Assembly (NCBI GenBank): GCA_943787605.1
Contig: CALSNB010000003.1
Coordinates: 62,001-126,000 of the forward strand
Direction of reading: 5' to 3'
From: GCA-2697345 sp002697345
GTDB taxonomy: Bacteria > Pseudomonadota > Alphaproteobacteria > Rhodobacterales > Rhodobacteraceae
DNA length: 64,000 nt
Shown here: positions 10,126-19,460 of the stretch, in pieces
Numbering within the stretch: the first letter of the stretch is position 1
How the letters are laid out: each line of letters begins with the position of its first letter
Program-made: the position numbers and the translations under genes
Notes under the pieces: model-generated
What the model was told of the DNA's origin: nothing
Databases searched by the model: none
Seen by the model: the letters and a program-made list of their open reading frames with translations, nothing else

Positions 10126-11520
10126 TTATAAAATTTTCTTAACGAGTTCTATAAAATGTTCACCTCTTTTCTCAAAATTCTGATATTGATCAAAACTTGC
10201 CGCTGCGGGCGATAGTAACACAATATCTCCCGGTATCGCCTCTTCAGAGGCCAACTTGACTGCGTCTTCCATCGAACCACACAGCTCATGAGGGTCAAAC
10301 CCTAATTGTGCTGCAAACTCAATTGGATCTTCTCCAATAACATAGACTTTTTTTACGAATTTAGCATTAAATGCTAAATTAGTTAATTTCTCTTCTTTTT
10401 TTTCACCTCCGCAAATCCAGTGAATATTTTTAAACGTTTTTAACGCAACAGAAGCGCTATCACTATTTGTCGCCTTGCTATCATTTATATATTTTACACC
10501 ATGCCTAATTCCCACAAGTTGAATTCTATGTTTCAAGCCAACATAGCTTTTTACTGCAGCCTTAATCACTTTTGATTCAATACCTATTGCCTTACAGGCC
10601 GCATATGCCAAACAAATATTCTCTTGGTTGTGCACCCCAGGTATGTTTTTCAGTGACTTGAGAGGCATAGAAAATACTTCTTTTCCTTCTTTCATTTCAA
10701 CTAACCTATCAAGAAAGCAACCAACGGTCCAATCTTTGGTATTTGTTAAAGGTCCTGAAGTTACTCTTATAGACTGTGAATCCTGATTAGATGAAGCGTT
10801 CTGATTGAGTAACAACAAACCTTCTTTGGAATCAATATTAATAATAGAAGTATTAGAGTACCCAGAGTCAAATAAACGCTTTTTTGCCGAAAAATAACCT
10901 TGCACTCCACCATGCCTATCCAAATGATCTGGTGAGAAATTTGTAAAAATTGCAATATCTGGTGACAATCGCTTTGCAACCTCCAATTGATATGAACTTA
11001 ACTCCAAGACAATAACCTCTTCGTTTTGGACAGGATTAAGTTCAAAAACAGCTTTGCCTATATTGCCACCAAACTGTACGGTAGTTCCTGCTTTTATAAG
11101 AATATGATGAATCAAGGATGAAGTTGTTGATTTACCATTTGATCCCGTAACGGCTATTACCTTTGGAGGGATCTTAAAGTTCTTCTTTGTAGTTTCTAAT
11201 ATATTAAAGAACATCCCAATGTCATTATCAATTGGCACCTGAGCCTTTGAGGCTTCTAAAATAATGTTGTGAATTTTAGGGTATAAAAATGGTACTCCAG
11301 GAGAGACCAACAAAATATCTACTCCTCTCCATTGATCTTTTTTGTTCCGATTAAGTGCTTCCAACCCTCTTTCGCAAGCCTTTAGTAATACATCAGGGTT
11401 ATCATCCCAGACCAAAACTTTGGCTCCACTTTGGGTTAAAGCTTCTGCAAGTGCAATCCCAGATCTGCCTAGTCCTAAAATCACAATCGACTGATTAGTA
11501 TAGATTTCTGAGACAATCAT
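10126..11520 (-). CDS. murD: UDP-N-acetylmuramoylalanine--D-glutamate ligase MurD
   Basis: MurD adds D-Glu to UDP-MurNAc-L-Ala in the cytoplasm. The N-terminal UDP-binding loop VILGLGRSG is at 13-21, the ATP-binding GSNGKSTT at 126-133, and NFSPDHLDRHG and INDSKATN follow in the expected order. The C terminus LLSPAAASFDQYQNFEKRG is a MurD signature. Length is 464 aa. The start overlaps the mraY stop by 4 bases. Confidence 0.97.
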   Translation of the reverse strand: MIVSEIYTNQSIVILGLGRSGIALAEALTQSGAKVLVWDDNPDVLLKACERGLEALNRNKKDQWRGVDILLVSPGVPFLYPKIHNIILEASKAQVPIDNDIGMFFNILETTKKNFKIPPKVIAVTGSNGKSTTSSLIHHILIKAGTTVQFGGNIGKAVFELNPVQNEEVIVLELSSYQLEVAKRLSPDIAIFTNFSPDHLDRHGGVQGYFSAKKRLFDSGYSNTSIINIDSKEGLLLLNQNASSNQDSQSIRVTSGPLTNTKDWTVGCFLDRLVEMKEGKEVFSMPLKSLKNIPGVHNQENICLAYAACKAIGIESKVIKAAVKSYVGLKHRIQLVGIRHGVKYINDSKATNSDSASVALKTFKNIHWICGGEKKEEKLTNLAFNAKFVKKVYVIGEDPIEFAAQLGFDPHELCGSMEDAVKLASEEAIPGDIVLLSPAAASFDQYQNFEKRGEHFIELVKKIL

Positions 11521-12602
11521 CTAACTTTAAGTGTTGCAAGACCAATCATCGCAAGGATCAGCGCAATAATCCAGAATCGAATGACAATTTGTGGCTCTGC
11601 CCACCCTTTTTTTTCAAAATGATGATGAATAGGTGCCATAAGGAAGACACGACGCCCGGTTAGTTTAAAATATAAAACCTGGATAATGACACTTAAAGCT
11701 TCCACCACGAACAAACCACCAATTATTCCCATAACTAGTTCGTGTTTTGTTAATACCGCTATAGCCCCCAACGCACCCCCTAGTGATAGTGAACCTGTAT
11801 CCCCCATAAAAACGGCAGCTGGCGGAGCATTGTACCATAAGAAACCCAACCCACCGCCGATAAGGCCCGCAGAGAAAACTAATAACTCTGATGTTCCAGG
11901 CACATAATGGACATCAAGGTACTGAGTGAAGTCAACCCTCCCCACAGCATAGGATATTATGCCTAGTGCAGCCGCGGCTATCATAACGGGCATAATTGCT
12001 AAACCGTCCAAACCATCTGTTAAGTTAACAGAGTTTGCAGCTCCAAGAATAACAAATGCCCCAAATAGGATAAAAAATGGTCCAAGATTTATAAGCGCAT
12101 TTTTTAAAAAGGGTAAGGCCAATTGATTAGTTAACGGGTCAGGATGCAGTCTAGAGGCTAAGAGCGCCGCAATAACAGAGATTATTATCCCAGAAAAAAT
12201 CCTTACTTTACCGGGAACTCCCTTATGAGATTTTAAGGAAACCTTTGCATAATCATCAGCAAAGCCAATCAATCCAAAACCAATCGTCACAAAAAGGACA
12301 ATCCAAACGAACCCGTTATCCAAACGTGACCATAAAAGTGTAGAGGTTAGTAAAGCGCCTAAAATAAGCAATCCTCCCATAGTTGGAGTGCCCGCTTTAG
12401 TCAGTATATGACTCTCTGGGCCATCAGCTCTAATCGGCTGACCATTGATTTGCTTCCGCTTTAAGAAATTTATTAATGGCCTACCAAATATAAATCCAAA
12501 AAGTAATGCTGTAAAAAATGCACCTCCCGCTCGGAAGGTTATATACCTAAATAAATTAAAGAAATCTCCACCATCAGAAAAAACTGTCAACCAGTAAAAC
12601 AT
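11517..12602 (-). CDS. mraY: MraY, phospho-N-acetylmuramoyl-pentapeptide transferase
   Basis: MraY transfers phospho-MurNAc-pentapeptide to undecaprenyl phosphate, making lipid I in the inner membrane. The protein is polytopic (about ten hydrophobic segments in 361 aa). The catalytic and Mg-binding residues are visible as GFADDY (113-118, with Asp116/Asp117) and NLTDGLDGLA (193-202), and the histidine motif APIHHHFEKKGW lies near the C terminus. It is directly abutted by murF upstream and overlaps murD downstream. Confidence 0.98.
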   Translation of the reverse strand: MFYWLTVFSDGGDFFNLFRYITFRAGGAFFTALLFGFIFGRPLINFLKRKQINGQPIRADGPESHILTKAGTPTMGGLLILGALLTSTLLWSRLDNGFVWIVLFVTIGFGLIGFADDYAKVSLKSHKGVPGKVRIFSGIIISVIAALLASRLHPDPLTNQLALPFLKNALINLGPFFILFGAFVILGAANSVNLTDGLDGLAIMPVMIAAAALGIISYAVGRVDFTQYLDVHYVPGTSELLVFSAGLIGGGLGFLWYNAPPAAVFMGDTGSLSLGGALGAIAVLTKHELVMGIIGGLFVVEALSVIIQVLYFKLTGRRVFLMAPIHHHFEKKGWAEPQIVIRFWIIALILAMIGLATLKVR

Positions 12603-14024
12603 CTAGATACTCTCCTCATCTATTAGTTCTACGACTTGACCTAATTCCTTAATAGCGTCAACTATCAGGTTCATTTTCATTGACAGTGACCCTTTAACCA
12701 TAACCACATCTCCTGGCTTTAGTACCCCTGTTAGATTGGTAAGAAAATCCGCAGCTGTTAATGTCAATAAACCACGCTTACCAGGTGGTAAATTTTGAAA
12801 AAGGGAATTCATTAACTCCCCAACGCAGTGAACTACATTTATATCCTTAAGCGATGGATGTTTAACTATTTCTTCATGTAAAGATTTTTCAGTCTGCCCT
12901 AACTCTAACATATCACCTAATATAGCCACTCTTCTCCCGTGAATAGCTGGAGGCTTTGAAATAGCTAAAGTATACAAACTAGCCTCTACTGATGCTGGAC
13001 TTGCGTTATAAGATTCATCTATTAGCTCTAAGTCAGATTGATCTCTATCAAGTTTCCAGTTTATCAAAGATCTTTCTCCACGCCCTTTGAAAGGTTTCCA
13101 GTTTTCTAACCCTAAAATAGCACCCGATAGATCTGCACCAATTGCGTGTGCGGCACATAGAGTAGCCGTTGCGTTGATAGCGTGGTGTTCACCTAATGTA
13201 TTAATTTTGAAATCAAAATCATATATATTACTAGTTAAAGAGCATATCATATTAGTATTGGAAAACTTTATGTTAGATAACCTCCAGTCAGCTTCTACAA
13301 ATTTACCAAATGTGATTAACTTAACCGAAGAATACAAAGACAATGCTTTGTCTAAGCTCTCAAAATCACAGTTAACAATGCCAAGACCATTTTCTTCCAA
13401 GCCTTCCAGAATACTAGCTTTTTCCTTCGCAATTTCATCCACAGAACAAAAGGATTCTAAATGGGCCGTAGTTACTGCAGTAATTATGGCCAAATGCGGC
13501 CTTATCATTCGAGTCAAAGGCAAGATTTCACCTGGACTGTTCATACCTATTTCAAAAACTGCAACTTCGGTATTCTCTGGCATATTCGCCAAACTTAATG
13601 GAACGCCCCACTGATTATTATAACTTTTTTTAGAAACATGTACCAAACAGTGTTTTGAAAGTGATTTCTTAAGCATTTCCTTAGTAGAGGTTTTTCCAAC
13701 AGACCCAGTAATAGCCACAATCTTTGCATGACTCCTCGCTCGGCTCGCGATACCTATTAAATCTAAAGCCCGTTTCACTTCATTCACAAGAAGTAATGGA
13801 CACTCCGAAGACACTCCTTCAGGAATTTTACTAACTAAAACACCACTGGCGCCCTTTTTTAGTGCTTCTAAAACAAAATCATGCCCATCTCTTTTTACAG
13901 TTAATGCAACAAATAAGTCGTTTGGCTGTAATGTCCTTGTATCTATAGATACTCCATTGACCGTAAAAGGTTTTATTGAATGCCCTCCAGTAATTACTTC
14001 TAGTTCTTTAGAATTCCATAACAC
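12603..14024 (-). CDS. murF: UDP-MurNAc-tripeptide--D-Ala-D-Ala ligase MurF
   Basis: MurF adds the D-Ala-D-Ala dipeptide made by Ddl, completing the pentapeptide precursor. The ATP-binding loop GSVGKTST is at 107-114, with YNNQWGVPLSL, EIGMNSPGEI, DESYNASPAS and ILGDMLELG in the normal order. The C-terminal GDVVMVKGSLSMKM fits the third domain. At 473 aa it is full length. It begins 1 base after murE ends and runs directly into mraY. Confidence 0.97.
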   Translation of the reverse strand: MLWNSKELEVITGGHSIKPFTVNGVSIDTRTLQPNDLFVALTVKRDGHDFVLEALKKGASGVLVSKIPEGVSSECPLLLVNEVKRALDLIGIASRARSHAKIVAITGSVGKTSTKEMLKKSLSKHCLVHVSKKSYNNQWGVPLSLANMPENTEVAVFEIGMNSPGEILPLTRMIRPHLAIITAVTTAHLESFCSVDEIAKEKASILEGLEENGLGIVNCDFESLDKALSLYSSVKLITFGKFVEADWRLSNIKFSNTNMICSLTSNIYDFDFKINTLGEHHAINATATLCAAHAIGADLSGAILGLENWKPFKGRGERSLINWKLDRDQSDLELIDESYNASPASVEASLYTLAISKPPAIHGRRVAILGDMLELGQTEKSLHEEIVKHPSLKDINVVHCVGELMNSLFQNLPPGKRGLLTLTAADFLTNLTGVLKPGDVVMVKGSLSMKMNLIVDAIKELGQVVELIDEESI

Positions 14025-14025
14025 C

Positions 14026-15510
14026 TTAAATAATCCTCTCTAAGGCAGTTGCGGCTATGCTTGCCTGTTCAATATCATCAAAAGGAAAGACAGTATCACC
14101 GATAACTTGACCAGTCTCATGCCCCTTACCAGAAATTAGAAGGACATCTCCAGCCTGAAGATTTGATATTGCTATTAATATTGCCTCAGCACGGTCTGGA
14201 ATTTCTATGGCATTTGGTGCTCCCAATCTAATCATTGATCTAATTGTCGCTGGATCCTCATCACGAGGGTTATCATCCGTTAAATATACAGAATCTGCCC
14301 ACTTGTGCGCCACCATACCCATCATTTTCCTTTTTTCCTTATCTCGATTTCCTCCTGCACCAAAAACTATACTCACACGACCTAAAATGTGTGGACGTAT
14401 CGATTTAATCGCCGTCTCAATGGCATCTGGAGTATGTGCAAAATCTACATAAACAGATGCACCATTTGATAGAGTCGCAACAAGTTGCATCCTACCCTTA
14501 ACTGTTTTAATTAGTGGAATAACGGCAAACACGTCGGCGGGTAAACTTCCTGTTGCAATTGCCAGGCCCGCTGCAAGAAGGATATTGCTTGCCTGAAACC
14601 CACCGATAAGATTAAGCTTCAGTTGAACTACCTTATTTTTATATGAGAACCTTAACTCTTGTCCATCATTATAAAAACTTTGATTGAGTATCCTTAGATC
14701 TGAAGATGGATCAGTTCCGATAGTGAGGACATGAACCCCTCGGCTTTCTGAAATTGACCTTATTTTTTTCCCCCAAACACTATCAATATTTACAACAGAG
14801 GTTCCTTCAGAAGACAAAATACGACAAAATAAACTTTTTTTGGAACAAAAATAATTTTCTAAAGTCTCGTGATAATCAAGATGATCATGTGAAAGGTTTG
14901 TAAACGCTGCAGCTAATAAATTTGTACCATCCAGTCTCTTTTGAAATAACCCATGAGACGACGCCTCCATACTCGAATGAGTCACTCCAATGGCTACTAA
15001 CTCAGAAAGTATCCGATGTAAGCACAATGGATCTGGAGTGGTATGATTTAAGGAGAAATTTGCAGCTCCCTCAACACCATTTGTTCCCAGATTCGCAGCT
15101 TTACACCCAAGAAGTTCCCAAATCTGACGAGTAAAGTTTGCCACACTAGTCTTACCGTTTGTACCAGTTATTGCGACTAACACTTCAGGCTGAAATCTAA
15201 ACCAAAGAGAGGCACAGCAAGCAAAATCATGCCTAGGATCTTGAGTGACAATTAACTCTACCGAGGTTCCTTTTAAATATTTTTGAGATAACACTTCTCC
15301 AACCGCATCTGTTAAAATGACACTAGCACCCTTCAAGATTGCTTCTTGTAAATATTCAGCTCCGTGAAAGTTCAAACCAGGCAAAGCTGCAAAGAGATAT
15401 CCTTTTTTTACTGTCCGGCTATCCGAAGACAATCCTAAAACCTCTAAATCAGCACTTTGGGAGGAAATAAATCCCAATTCACTTAGTTTCTTTTTATTTT
15501 CAATCACCAT
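14026..15510 (-). CDS. murE: MurE, UDP-MurNAc-dipeptide--meso-diaminopimelate ligase
   Basis: MurE adds the third stem residue. The ATP loop GTNGKTS is at 116-122, followed by NHTTPDPL and SHDHLDYH. The DNPR motif (in LTDDNPRDEDP, about residue 410) specifies meso-diaminopimelate rather than lysine, so the peptidoglycan is the Gram-negative type. ISGKGHETGQ closes the C-terminal domain. The length is 494 aa. It starts 28 bases after ftsI. Confidence 0.97.
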   Translation of the reverse strand: MVIENKKKLSELGFISSQSADLEVLGLSSDSRTVKKGYLFAALPGLNFHGAEYLQEAILKGASVILTDAVGEVLSQKYLKGTSVELIVTQDPRHDFACCASLWFRFQPEVLVAITGTNGKTSVANFTRQIWELLGCKAANLGTNGVEGAANFSLNHTTPDPLCLHRILSELVAIGVTHSSMEASSHGLFQKRLDGTNLLAAAFTNLSHDHLDYHETLENYFCSKKSLFCRILSSEGTSVVNIDSVWGKKIRSISESRGVHVLTIGTDPSSDLRILNQSFYNDGQELRFSYKNKVVQLKLNLIGGFQASNILLAAGLAIATGSLPADVFAVIPLIKTVKGRMQLVATLSNGASVYVDFAHTPDAIETAIKSIRPHILGRVSIVFGAGGNRDKEKRKMMGMVAHKWADSVYLTDDNPRDEDPATIRSMIRLGAPNAIEIPDRAEAILIAISNLQAGDVLLISGKGHETGQVIGDTVFPFDDIEQASIAATALERII

Positions 15511-15538
15511 CTAGACATTTAATTTTCATAAGTGAGTT

Positions 15539-17317
15539 TTATCTATCTAATTGCACCACTTGATCGGTGTCAAAGCTAGGCCGTAAGTTCAGTAAAGGGG
15601 CAATACGTTTTATTATTTCAGCGGCCACTGGGACAGCAGTCCACCCTGCACTTCTTTCATTTTTTTCTTTTCCTCCCCTGTATGAAGGTTCATCGAAAGA
15701 TACAAGTAGAACATATCTTGGACTCTTAACGGGGAAAAAAGATACAAAAGTTGAAACTACCCGGTCATTGTCATAACCTCTGGCTCCAACTTTTTGTTTG
15801 TTTGCTGTCCCTGTCTTACCACCAACTTCATATCCTTCTACATTACCAAGTGTTGCAGTTCCTCGTTGAACTACGCTCCTAAGAATTTTTCTTAACTGAT
15901 TAGAAGTTTCTGCTGATATAACCCTACGACCTAGGTCTTTATTATCTTGTTTTAAAATTGTAGGAGTAACCTTAAACCCTCCATTTATCAGTGTGGCGTA
16001 AGCGACTGCCAAATGTAATGGACTCATGGACAGACCGTAACCATATGAGATTGTAACAGTAGAACTATCAATCCATTTTTTTGGCTTTAAAGGCGTTATG
16101 CCCTTTGCTTCTATTAACTCCACCTCAGTTGGGTGGAAAAGGCCTAGATCCTTCAACATACTTATTTGATTATTTTTTCCTATTTTAGCTGCTAGAGTAG
16201 CTGTCCCTACATTCGACGACTCAGTAAGTATATCAGTTACGCTAAGTTTTGGAACTTTATAATGGTCGTCACGAACCTCGGTACCTAAAATATTGGTTTT
16301 CCTAAAAACGTCTATTTCTGTTTCTGGATCAACCAAACCTAAATCAAGAGCCTTTGCTACTGTGAAGACTTTATAGGTGGATCCTAACTCATAAACACCT
16401 TGTACTGCCCTATTAAATAAGGGGTTATTATTAGCGTTATCACCTGCAAACTCTATTTGTCGATTATTTGGATCAAAGTCAGGTAATGAGACCATCGTGA
16501 TTATTTCACCGGTTATAACATCTAAAACAATGCTGGTGGCCCCTTTTGCCCGCATTATATTCATTGATCCACCTAAAATATTTTCGACAGCAGCCTGTAC
16601 ACTTAAATCTAAACTTAGCTGAAGTGCTTTCCCCTCGTCAGCCCTATCGCTTAAATAGTTATTAAATGTTGCTTCCACACCCGCGTTACCAACCATATCC
16701 GCATTTGTTGCACTCTGGTTGTTAAATCTTGTGCCTCCTAATACATGGCTTGCAAATCTTCCATTAGGATAAAGTCGCATCTCTCTTGGTCCGTACATTA
16801 AACCTGGTTCGCCAATCTCGTGCACAGCCTGCCGTTGCTCTGGGCTTAGTTTATCTTTCACCCAGAGAAAAGTCTTCTGTCCAGTGAAATCAATTAACAT
16901 CTTCTTTGCATTTAAATCTGGAAAAATCTTAATTAATTTTTTTACTGCAAGCTGTGGTCGAATCATAACTTGAGGCCTCGCATACAAGGCGAATGTAGGT
17001 AAATTGGTTGCTAGAATATTGCCATTTCGATCAAGTATGTTTGATCTCTGCGATATAAGATTTGAGGGACTAACCTCAGTTAATACAGAAGATACCTCAG
17101 AGGAGGCCAAAACAGTCATTCTAGCACAAACTAATACAAAGCTTATTAAAAACATTATACCTACAAAAAATAGCCGTCTTTCAGCTCGTTTTTGAGTCAA
17201 GTCAGTATAGGCAATATATCGTTGGTTAACATTCTGTTTTTCAATATCATCGGGATTACCTCCAGAACTTCTAACTGCTAGAATATGTGCCAAAGGACGT
17301 AAAGGAACTCGAATCAT
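15539..17317 (-). CDS. ftsI: FtsI (PBP3), septal peptidoglycan transpeptidase
   Basis: FtsI is the class B penicillin-binding protein that crosslinks septal peptidoglycan with FtsW. A ~48-residue cytoplasmic N terminus precedes one transmembrane segment (about 50-70). The periplasmic transpeptidase domain has all three active-site motifs: STYK (313-316, nucleophilic Ser313), SSN (367-369) and KTGT (501-504). The long N terminus starting MIRVPLRPLAHIL agrees, from memory, with roseobacter FtsI proteins, so I kept this start. The gene lies between ftsL and murE. Confidence 0.96.
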   Translation of the reverse strand: MIRVPLRPLAHILAVRSSGGNPDDIEKQNVNQRYIAYTDLTQKRAERRLFFVGIMFLISFVLVCARMTVLASSEVSSVLTEVSPSNLISQRSNILDRNGNILATNLPTFALYARPQVMIRPQLAVKKLIKIFPDLNAKKMLIDFTGQKTFLWVKDKLSPEQRQAVHEIGEPGLMYGPREMRLYPNGRFASHVLGGTRFNNQSATNADMVGNAGVEATFNNYLSDRADEGKALQLSLDLSVQAAVENILGGSMNIMRAKGATSIVLDVITGEIITMVSLPDFDPNNRQIEFAGDNANNNPLFNRAVQGVYELGSTYKVFTVAKALDLGLVDPETEIDVFRKTNILGTEVRDDHYKVPKLSVTDILTESSNVGTATLAAKIGKNNQISMLKDLGLFHPTEVELIEAKGITPLKPKKWIDSSTVTISYGYGLSMSPLHLAVAYATLINGGFKVTPTILKQDNKDLGRRVISAETSNQLRKILRSVVQRGTATLGNVEGYEVGGKTGTANKQKVGARGYDNDRVVSTFVSFFPVKSPRYVLLVSFDEPSYRGGKEKNERSAGWTAVPVAAEIIKRIAPLLNLRPSFDTDQVVQLDR

Positions 17318-17360
17318 CCATCTTCTCCAGTCAGAACAAATAATTCAAATTTTGACATTA

Positions 17361-17666
17361 TTATTCCTTTCTGTTTGAAGGTTTGGAAAGTTCTACAGAT
17401 TTAATTGATTTGAAATTCTTTATAGAAATTGGCATTAACTTCAGCTCCCTATAATGCCACTTAACTAAGTCAGTTAATCTATCTGGACGATTCAATAAGG
17501 CCCATTCTGCATTTAAAATATTTAATTCCTCTTTTAATTCATCTACTTCTGTTCGTAAAAGATTCGCACTATGCATTGTAGCCTTTGTTTTTACACTCTC
17601 TAGATTTGCTAAATAAGCAAGGGACATAACCAAAATAAGTGAGAAACTATAAAATATTAACCTCAT
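17361..17666 (-). CDS. ftsL: Cell division protein FtsL
   Basis: This is a 101-aa bitopic membrane protein. One hydrophobic segment lies at about residues 3-20, followed by a periplasmic coiled coil with leucine heptads (VDELKEELNILNAEWALLNR), as expected of FtsL, which joins FtsQ and FtsB to activate FtsWI. Sequence identity in this family is low, so the call leans on size, topology and its place between rsmH and ftsI. Its start overlaps the rsmH stop by 4 bases. Confidence 0.88.
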   Translation of the reverse strand: MRLIFYSFSLILVMSLAYLANLESVKTKATMHSANLLRTEVDELKEELNILNAEWALLNRPDRLTDLVKWHYRELKLMPISIKNFKSIKSVELSKPSNRKE

Positions 17667-18661
17667 AATGTTAAACTTTTCATAGCTAACTTTGGGAGAC
17701 CTAATTTTTTTCTTTGGGGAGAGAATGGGTCTGCGTCCGATCGTATAGCTATTCTAAGTTTTGCAGAGCGTGATCGAGGGTTGGACTGTCGTTCGTTATC
17801 TTTTACTAAATAAGGTTTAGAGCTCTTCAGTATAAAGCTTGGAGAAACATTTTCAGATGTGGGGGAATGTCTATTAGCATTTCCTTTACCAATTGACCTA
17901 GAACGAAGAAACTTCTTTACAATTCGGTCCTCTAATGAGTGAAAGGTAACAACCACTAGCTCTCCACCCGGCTTCAGTATCCGTTCAGCAGCCTCTAATC
18001 CACGAACGAGCTCGGCTAACTCATCATTTACTGCAATGCGTAAGGCCTGGAATGATTTTGTCGCTGGATGAGTCTTAGTATCAGTTCGATTATTAAAGCA
18101 ACCATGTATTATAGTTGATAAACTTAGAGTGGACGTTATTGGTCGCGCTGAAACTATTTTTTTTGCAATCAACCTTGAAGATTTTTCTTCTCCATATTGA
18201 AAAAGAATATCAGCGATCTCTTCTTCTTCAAAACTATTTACTATATCCGCCGCAGAAAGACCCCCTTCGCCCATACGCATATCTAGTGGCCCATCATGTC
18301 TAAACGAAAATCCACGTTTGGCCTGATCTAATTGCATGGATGAGACCCCAAGATCAAAAATGACGCCATCTACAATGGCCTTATCTACAAATTCTTCAAC
18401 TTTAGAAAATTTTCCTAAAAAAAAAGAAAACCGTCCCGAAAACTCTTCGGACAAATCCTGCGAAAGCTTAATTACATTGGGGTCTTTATCGATCCCAAAA
18501 ACCTTTACGGCCCCACTTTCCAGTAAGGCACGGCTATAGCCCCCAGCACCAAAAGTCCCATCTATCCAAGTTCCTTGTGGTTGGATGTTGTTCACAATAG
18601 TATTAATCAGAACCGGAGTATGCTGTGCCTTTTGATTGGAATTGCAGGCCATACTTTCCAT
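17663..18661 (-). CDS. rsmH: RsmH (MraW), 16S rRNA C1402 N4-methyltransferase
   Basis: RsmH methylates N4 of C1402 in 16S rRNA with S-adenosylmethionine, tuning the ribosomal P site. HTPVLINTIVNNI opens the family domain. The SAM-binding block WIDGTFGAGGYSRALL follows, then GVIFDLGVSSMQLD, HPATKSFQALRIAVNDEL and VTFHSLEDRIVK in the usual order. It has 332 aa. The gene starts 3 bases after the mraZ stop. An in-frame ATG three codons in is an alternative start. Confidence 0.97.
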   Translation of the reverse strand: MESMACNSNQKAQHTPVLINTIVNNIQPQGTWIDGTFGAGGYSRALLESGAVKVFGIDKDPNVIKLSQDLSEEFSGRFSFFLGKFSKVEEFVDKAIVDGVIFDLGVSSMQLDQAKRGFSFRHDGPLDMRMGEGGLSAADIVNSFEEEEIADILFQYGEEKSSRLIAKKIVSARPITSTLSLSTIIHGCFNNRTDTKTHPATKSFQALRIAVNDELAELVRGLEAAERILKPGGELVVVTFHSLEDRIVKKFLRSRSIGKGNANRHSPTSENVSPSFILKSSKPYLVKDNERQSNPRSRSAKLRIAIRSDADPFSPQRKKLGLPKLAMKSLTL

Positions 18662-18664
18662 TTC

Positions 18665-19186
18665 TTAATCCATTTTTTCTTTAATATCTTTATTGGAACC
18701 CGAACTTAATAAAACTAGAGGATCAAAATCATTACCTTGCTCTGTTAACCAGTTCTCAATTGACTTAGCTTGCTCATAAGATGATTCAGGTGACCAAATT
18801 TGGAATGTGTCTCCGGTTGCAGAAAAATGTGCTTCGTTAGTAATTCCAACTTTCTCTCGTAAGCGTAGAGGTATCACCAATCGTCCAGATTCGTCAGGTT
18901 GAGTCGGAAGAGCTTGCCCGTTAAAAATATGCTCCAAGGCACGACGTTCCTTTGAACCTCGCGGTAAATGAGAGATTTTTGAGTCAACCTCATTAATAGC
19001 TTTCTGAGTATACACTTCCAAATATTTTTGGGTTATGCCTCCATATACTATCACAGCATTTGGATTTAGACCTTCCGTCCAATCCGGATCACCAGACTCA
19101 AGAACTCGTCGAAAGAGTACTGGAATCGATACGCGGCCTTTCCCATCGACCTTATGTATCCCTTCGCCTCTAAATCTATCTGTCAA
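18665..19186 (-). CDS. mraZ: MraZ, transcriptional regulator of the dcw cluster
   Basis: MraZ is an AbrB-fold DNA-binding protein that represses its own dcw promoter in studied bacteria. The two tandem swapped-hairpin repeats are visible: DGKGRVSIPVLFRR near residue 14 and DESGRLVIPLRLRE near residue 98. The 173-aa length is usual for alphaproteobacteria. The start is TTG at 19184-19186, fixed by AAAGGAG ending 10 bases upstream. Translation therefore starts about 30 bases after a strong intrinsic terminator that ends the leader RNA, so mraZ and everything below it depend on readthrough or on another promoter. Confidence 0.95.
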   Translation of the reverse strand: MTDRFRGEGIHKVDGKGRVSIPVLFRRVLESGDPDWTEGLNPNAVIVYGGITQKYLEVYTQKAINEVDSKISHLPRGSKERRALEHIFNGQALPTQPDESGRLVIPLRLREKVGITNEAHFSATGDTFQIWSPESSYEQAKSIENWLTEQGNDFDPLVLLSSGSNKDIKEKMD

Positions 19187-19215
19187 ATCTAGTAAGCTCC
19201 TTTATCCGATACGCT

Positions 19216-19257
19216 AAAGAAACAGCGGTTGGGTCACTGCCATAACCCAATCCGCTG
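19216..19257 (-). terminator. Intrinsic terminator ending the dcw leader RNA
   Basis: On the minus strand CAGCGG, a bulged A, and TTGGGT pair with ACCCAA and CCGCTG to form a 12-bp stem around a ten-base loop. The sequence TTTCTTT (19222-19216) follows immediately. This is the strongest terminator-like structure I saw in the window. It lies only about 30 bases before the mraZ start codon, so it would attenuate the whole dcw operon. Confidence 0.85.
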
Positions 19258-19418
19258 AATTCCTCTTTTGGAGGTGTTTGACCCGCACCACCTGGGGGGA
19301 TGTCTGCTTGCGCAGGTTCAAACTAGTTCACGATAAAATGGGAGCCTGTATGAAACCTTTATGGTCGCCTATTGGGGTTCTTAGATGCCCCTATTTTATT
19401 TAACCCTCGTTTATCGTG
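19216..19418 (-). ncRNA. Structured dcw leader RNA, resembling the Rhodobacter sRNA UpsM
   Basis: Between mrp and mraZ lies a GC-richer, highly structured segment of about 203 bases in a very AT-rich gap. Read on the minus strand it begins just after a sigma70-type promoter. Its first ten bases (19419-19410) are perfectly complementary to an internal segment (19337-19328). A GGGG/CCCC hairpin sits at 19374-19391, a CCTC/GAGG hairpin near 19262-19274, and a terminator hairpin with a U-rich tail ends it. In Rhodobacter sphaeroides the dcw cluster is preceded by a long leader that yields the abundant ~200-nt sRNA UpsM; position, strand, size and terminator all match that model. I matched architecture, not sequence. 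Confidence 0.72.
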
Positions 19419-19423
19419 AGTTA

Positions 19424-19451
19424 AATATACACGGGATTAGACGGAAATCAA
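19424..19451 (-). promoter_or_regulatory. Probable sigma70-type promoter of the dcw leader
   Basis: On the minus strand TTGATT (19451-19446) and TATATT (19429-19424) are separated by 16 bases. A start 5-7 bases downstream would fall at about 19419-19417, exactly where the outer stem of the leader RNA begins. Coincidence of the predicted start with the edge of the RNA structure supports both calls. Confidence 0.65.
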
Positions 19452-19460
19452 TACCACTTT

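Noticed and set aside
19374..19391. GGGG/CCCC hairpin followed by TATTTTATTT read on the plus strand as a terminator
   Set aside because: No plus-strand gene precedes it, and it fits better as an internal hairpin of the minus-strand leader RNA.
19187..19430. RNase P RNA (rnpB) upstream of mraZ
   Set aside because: In many Rhodobacterales I recalled rnpB near here, but the segment is too short and lacks the highly conserved P4 strands and other universally conserved blocks.
19187..19430. Permuted two-piece tmRNA or 4.5S RNA
   Set aside because: A GGTTCAAAC T-loop-like string is present, but there is no tag reading frame, no acceptor end pairing and no SRP-type tetraloop region.
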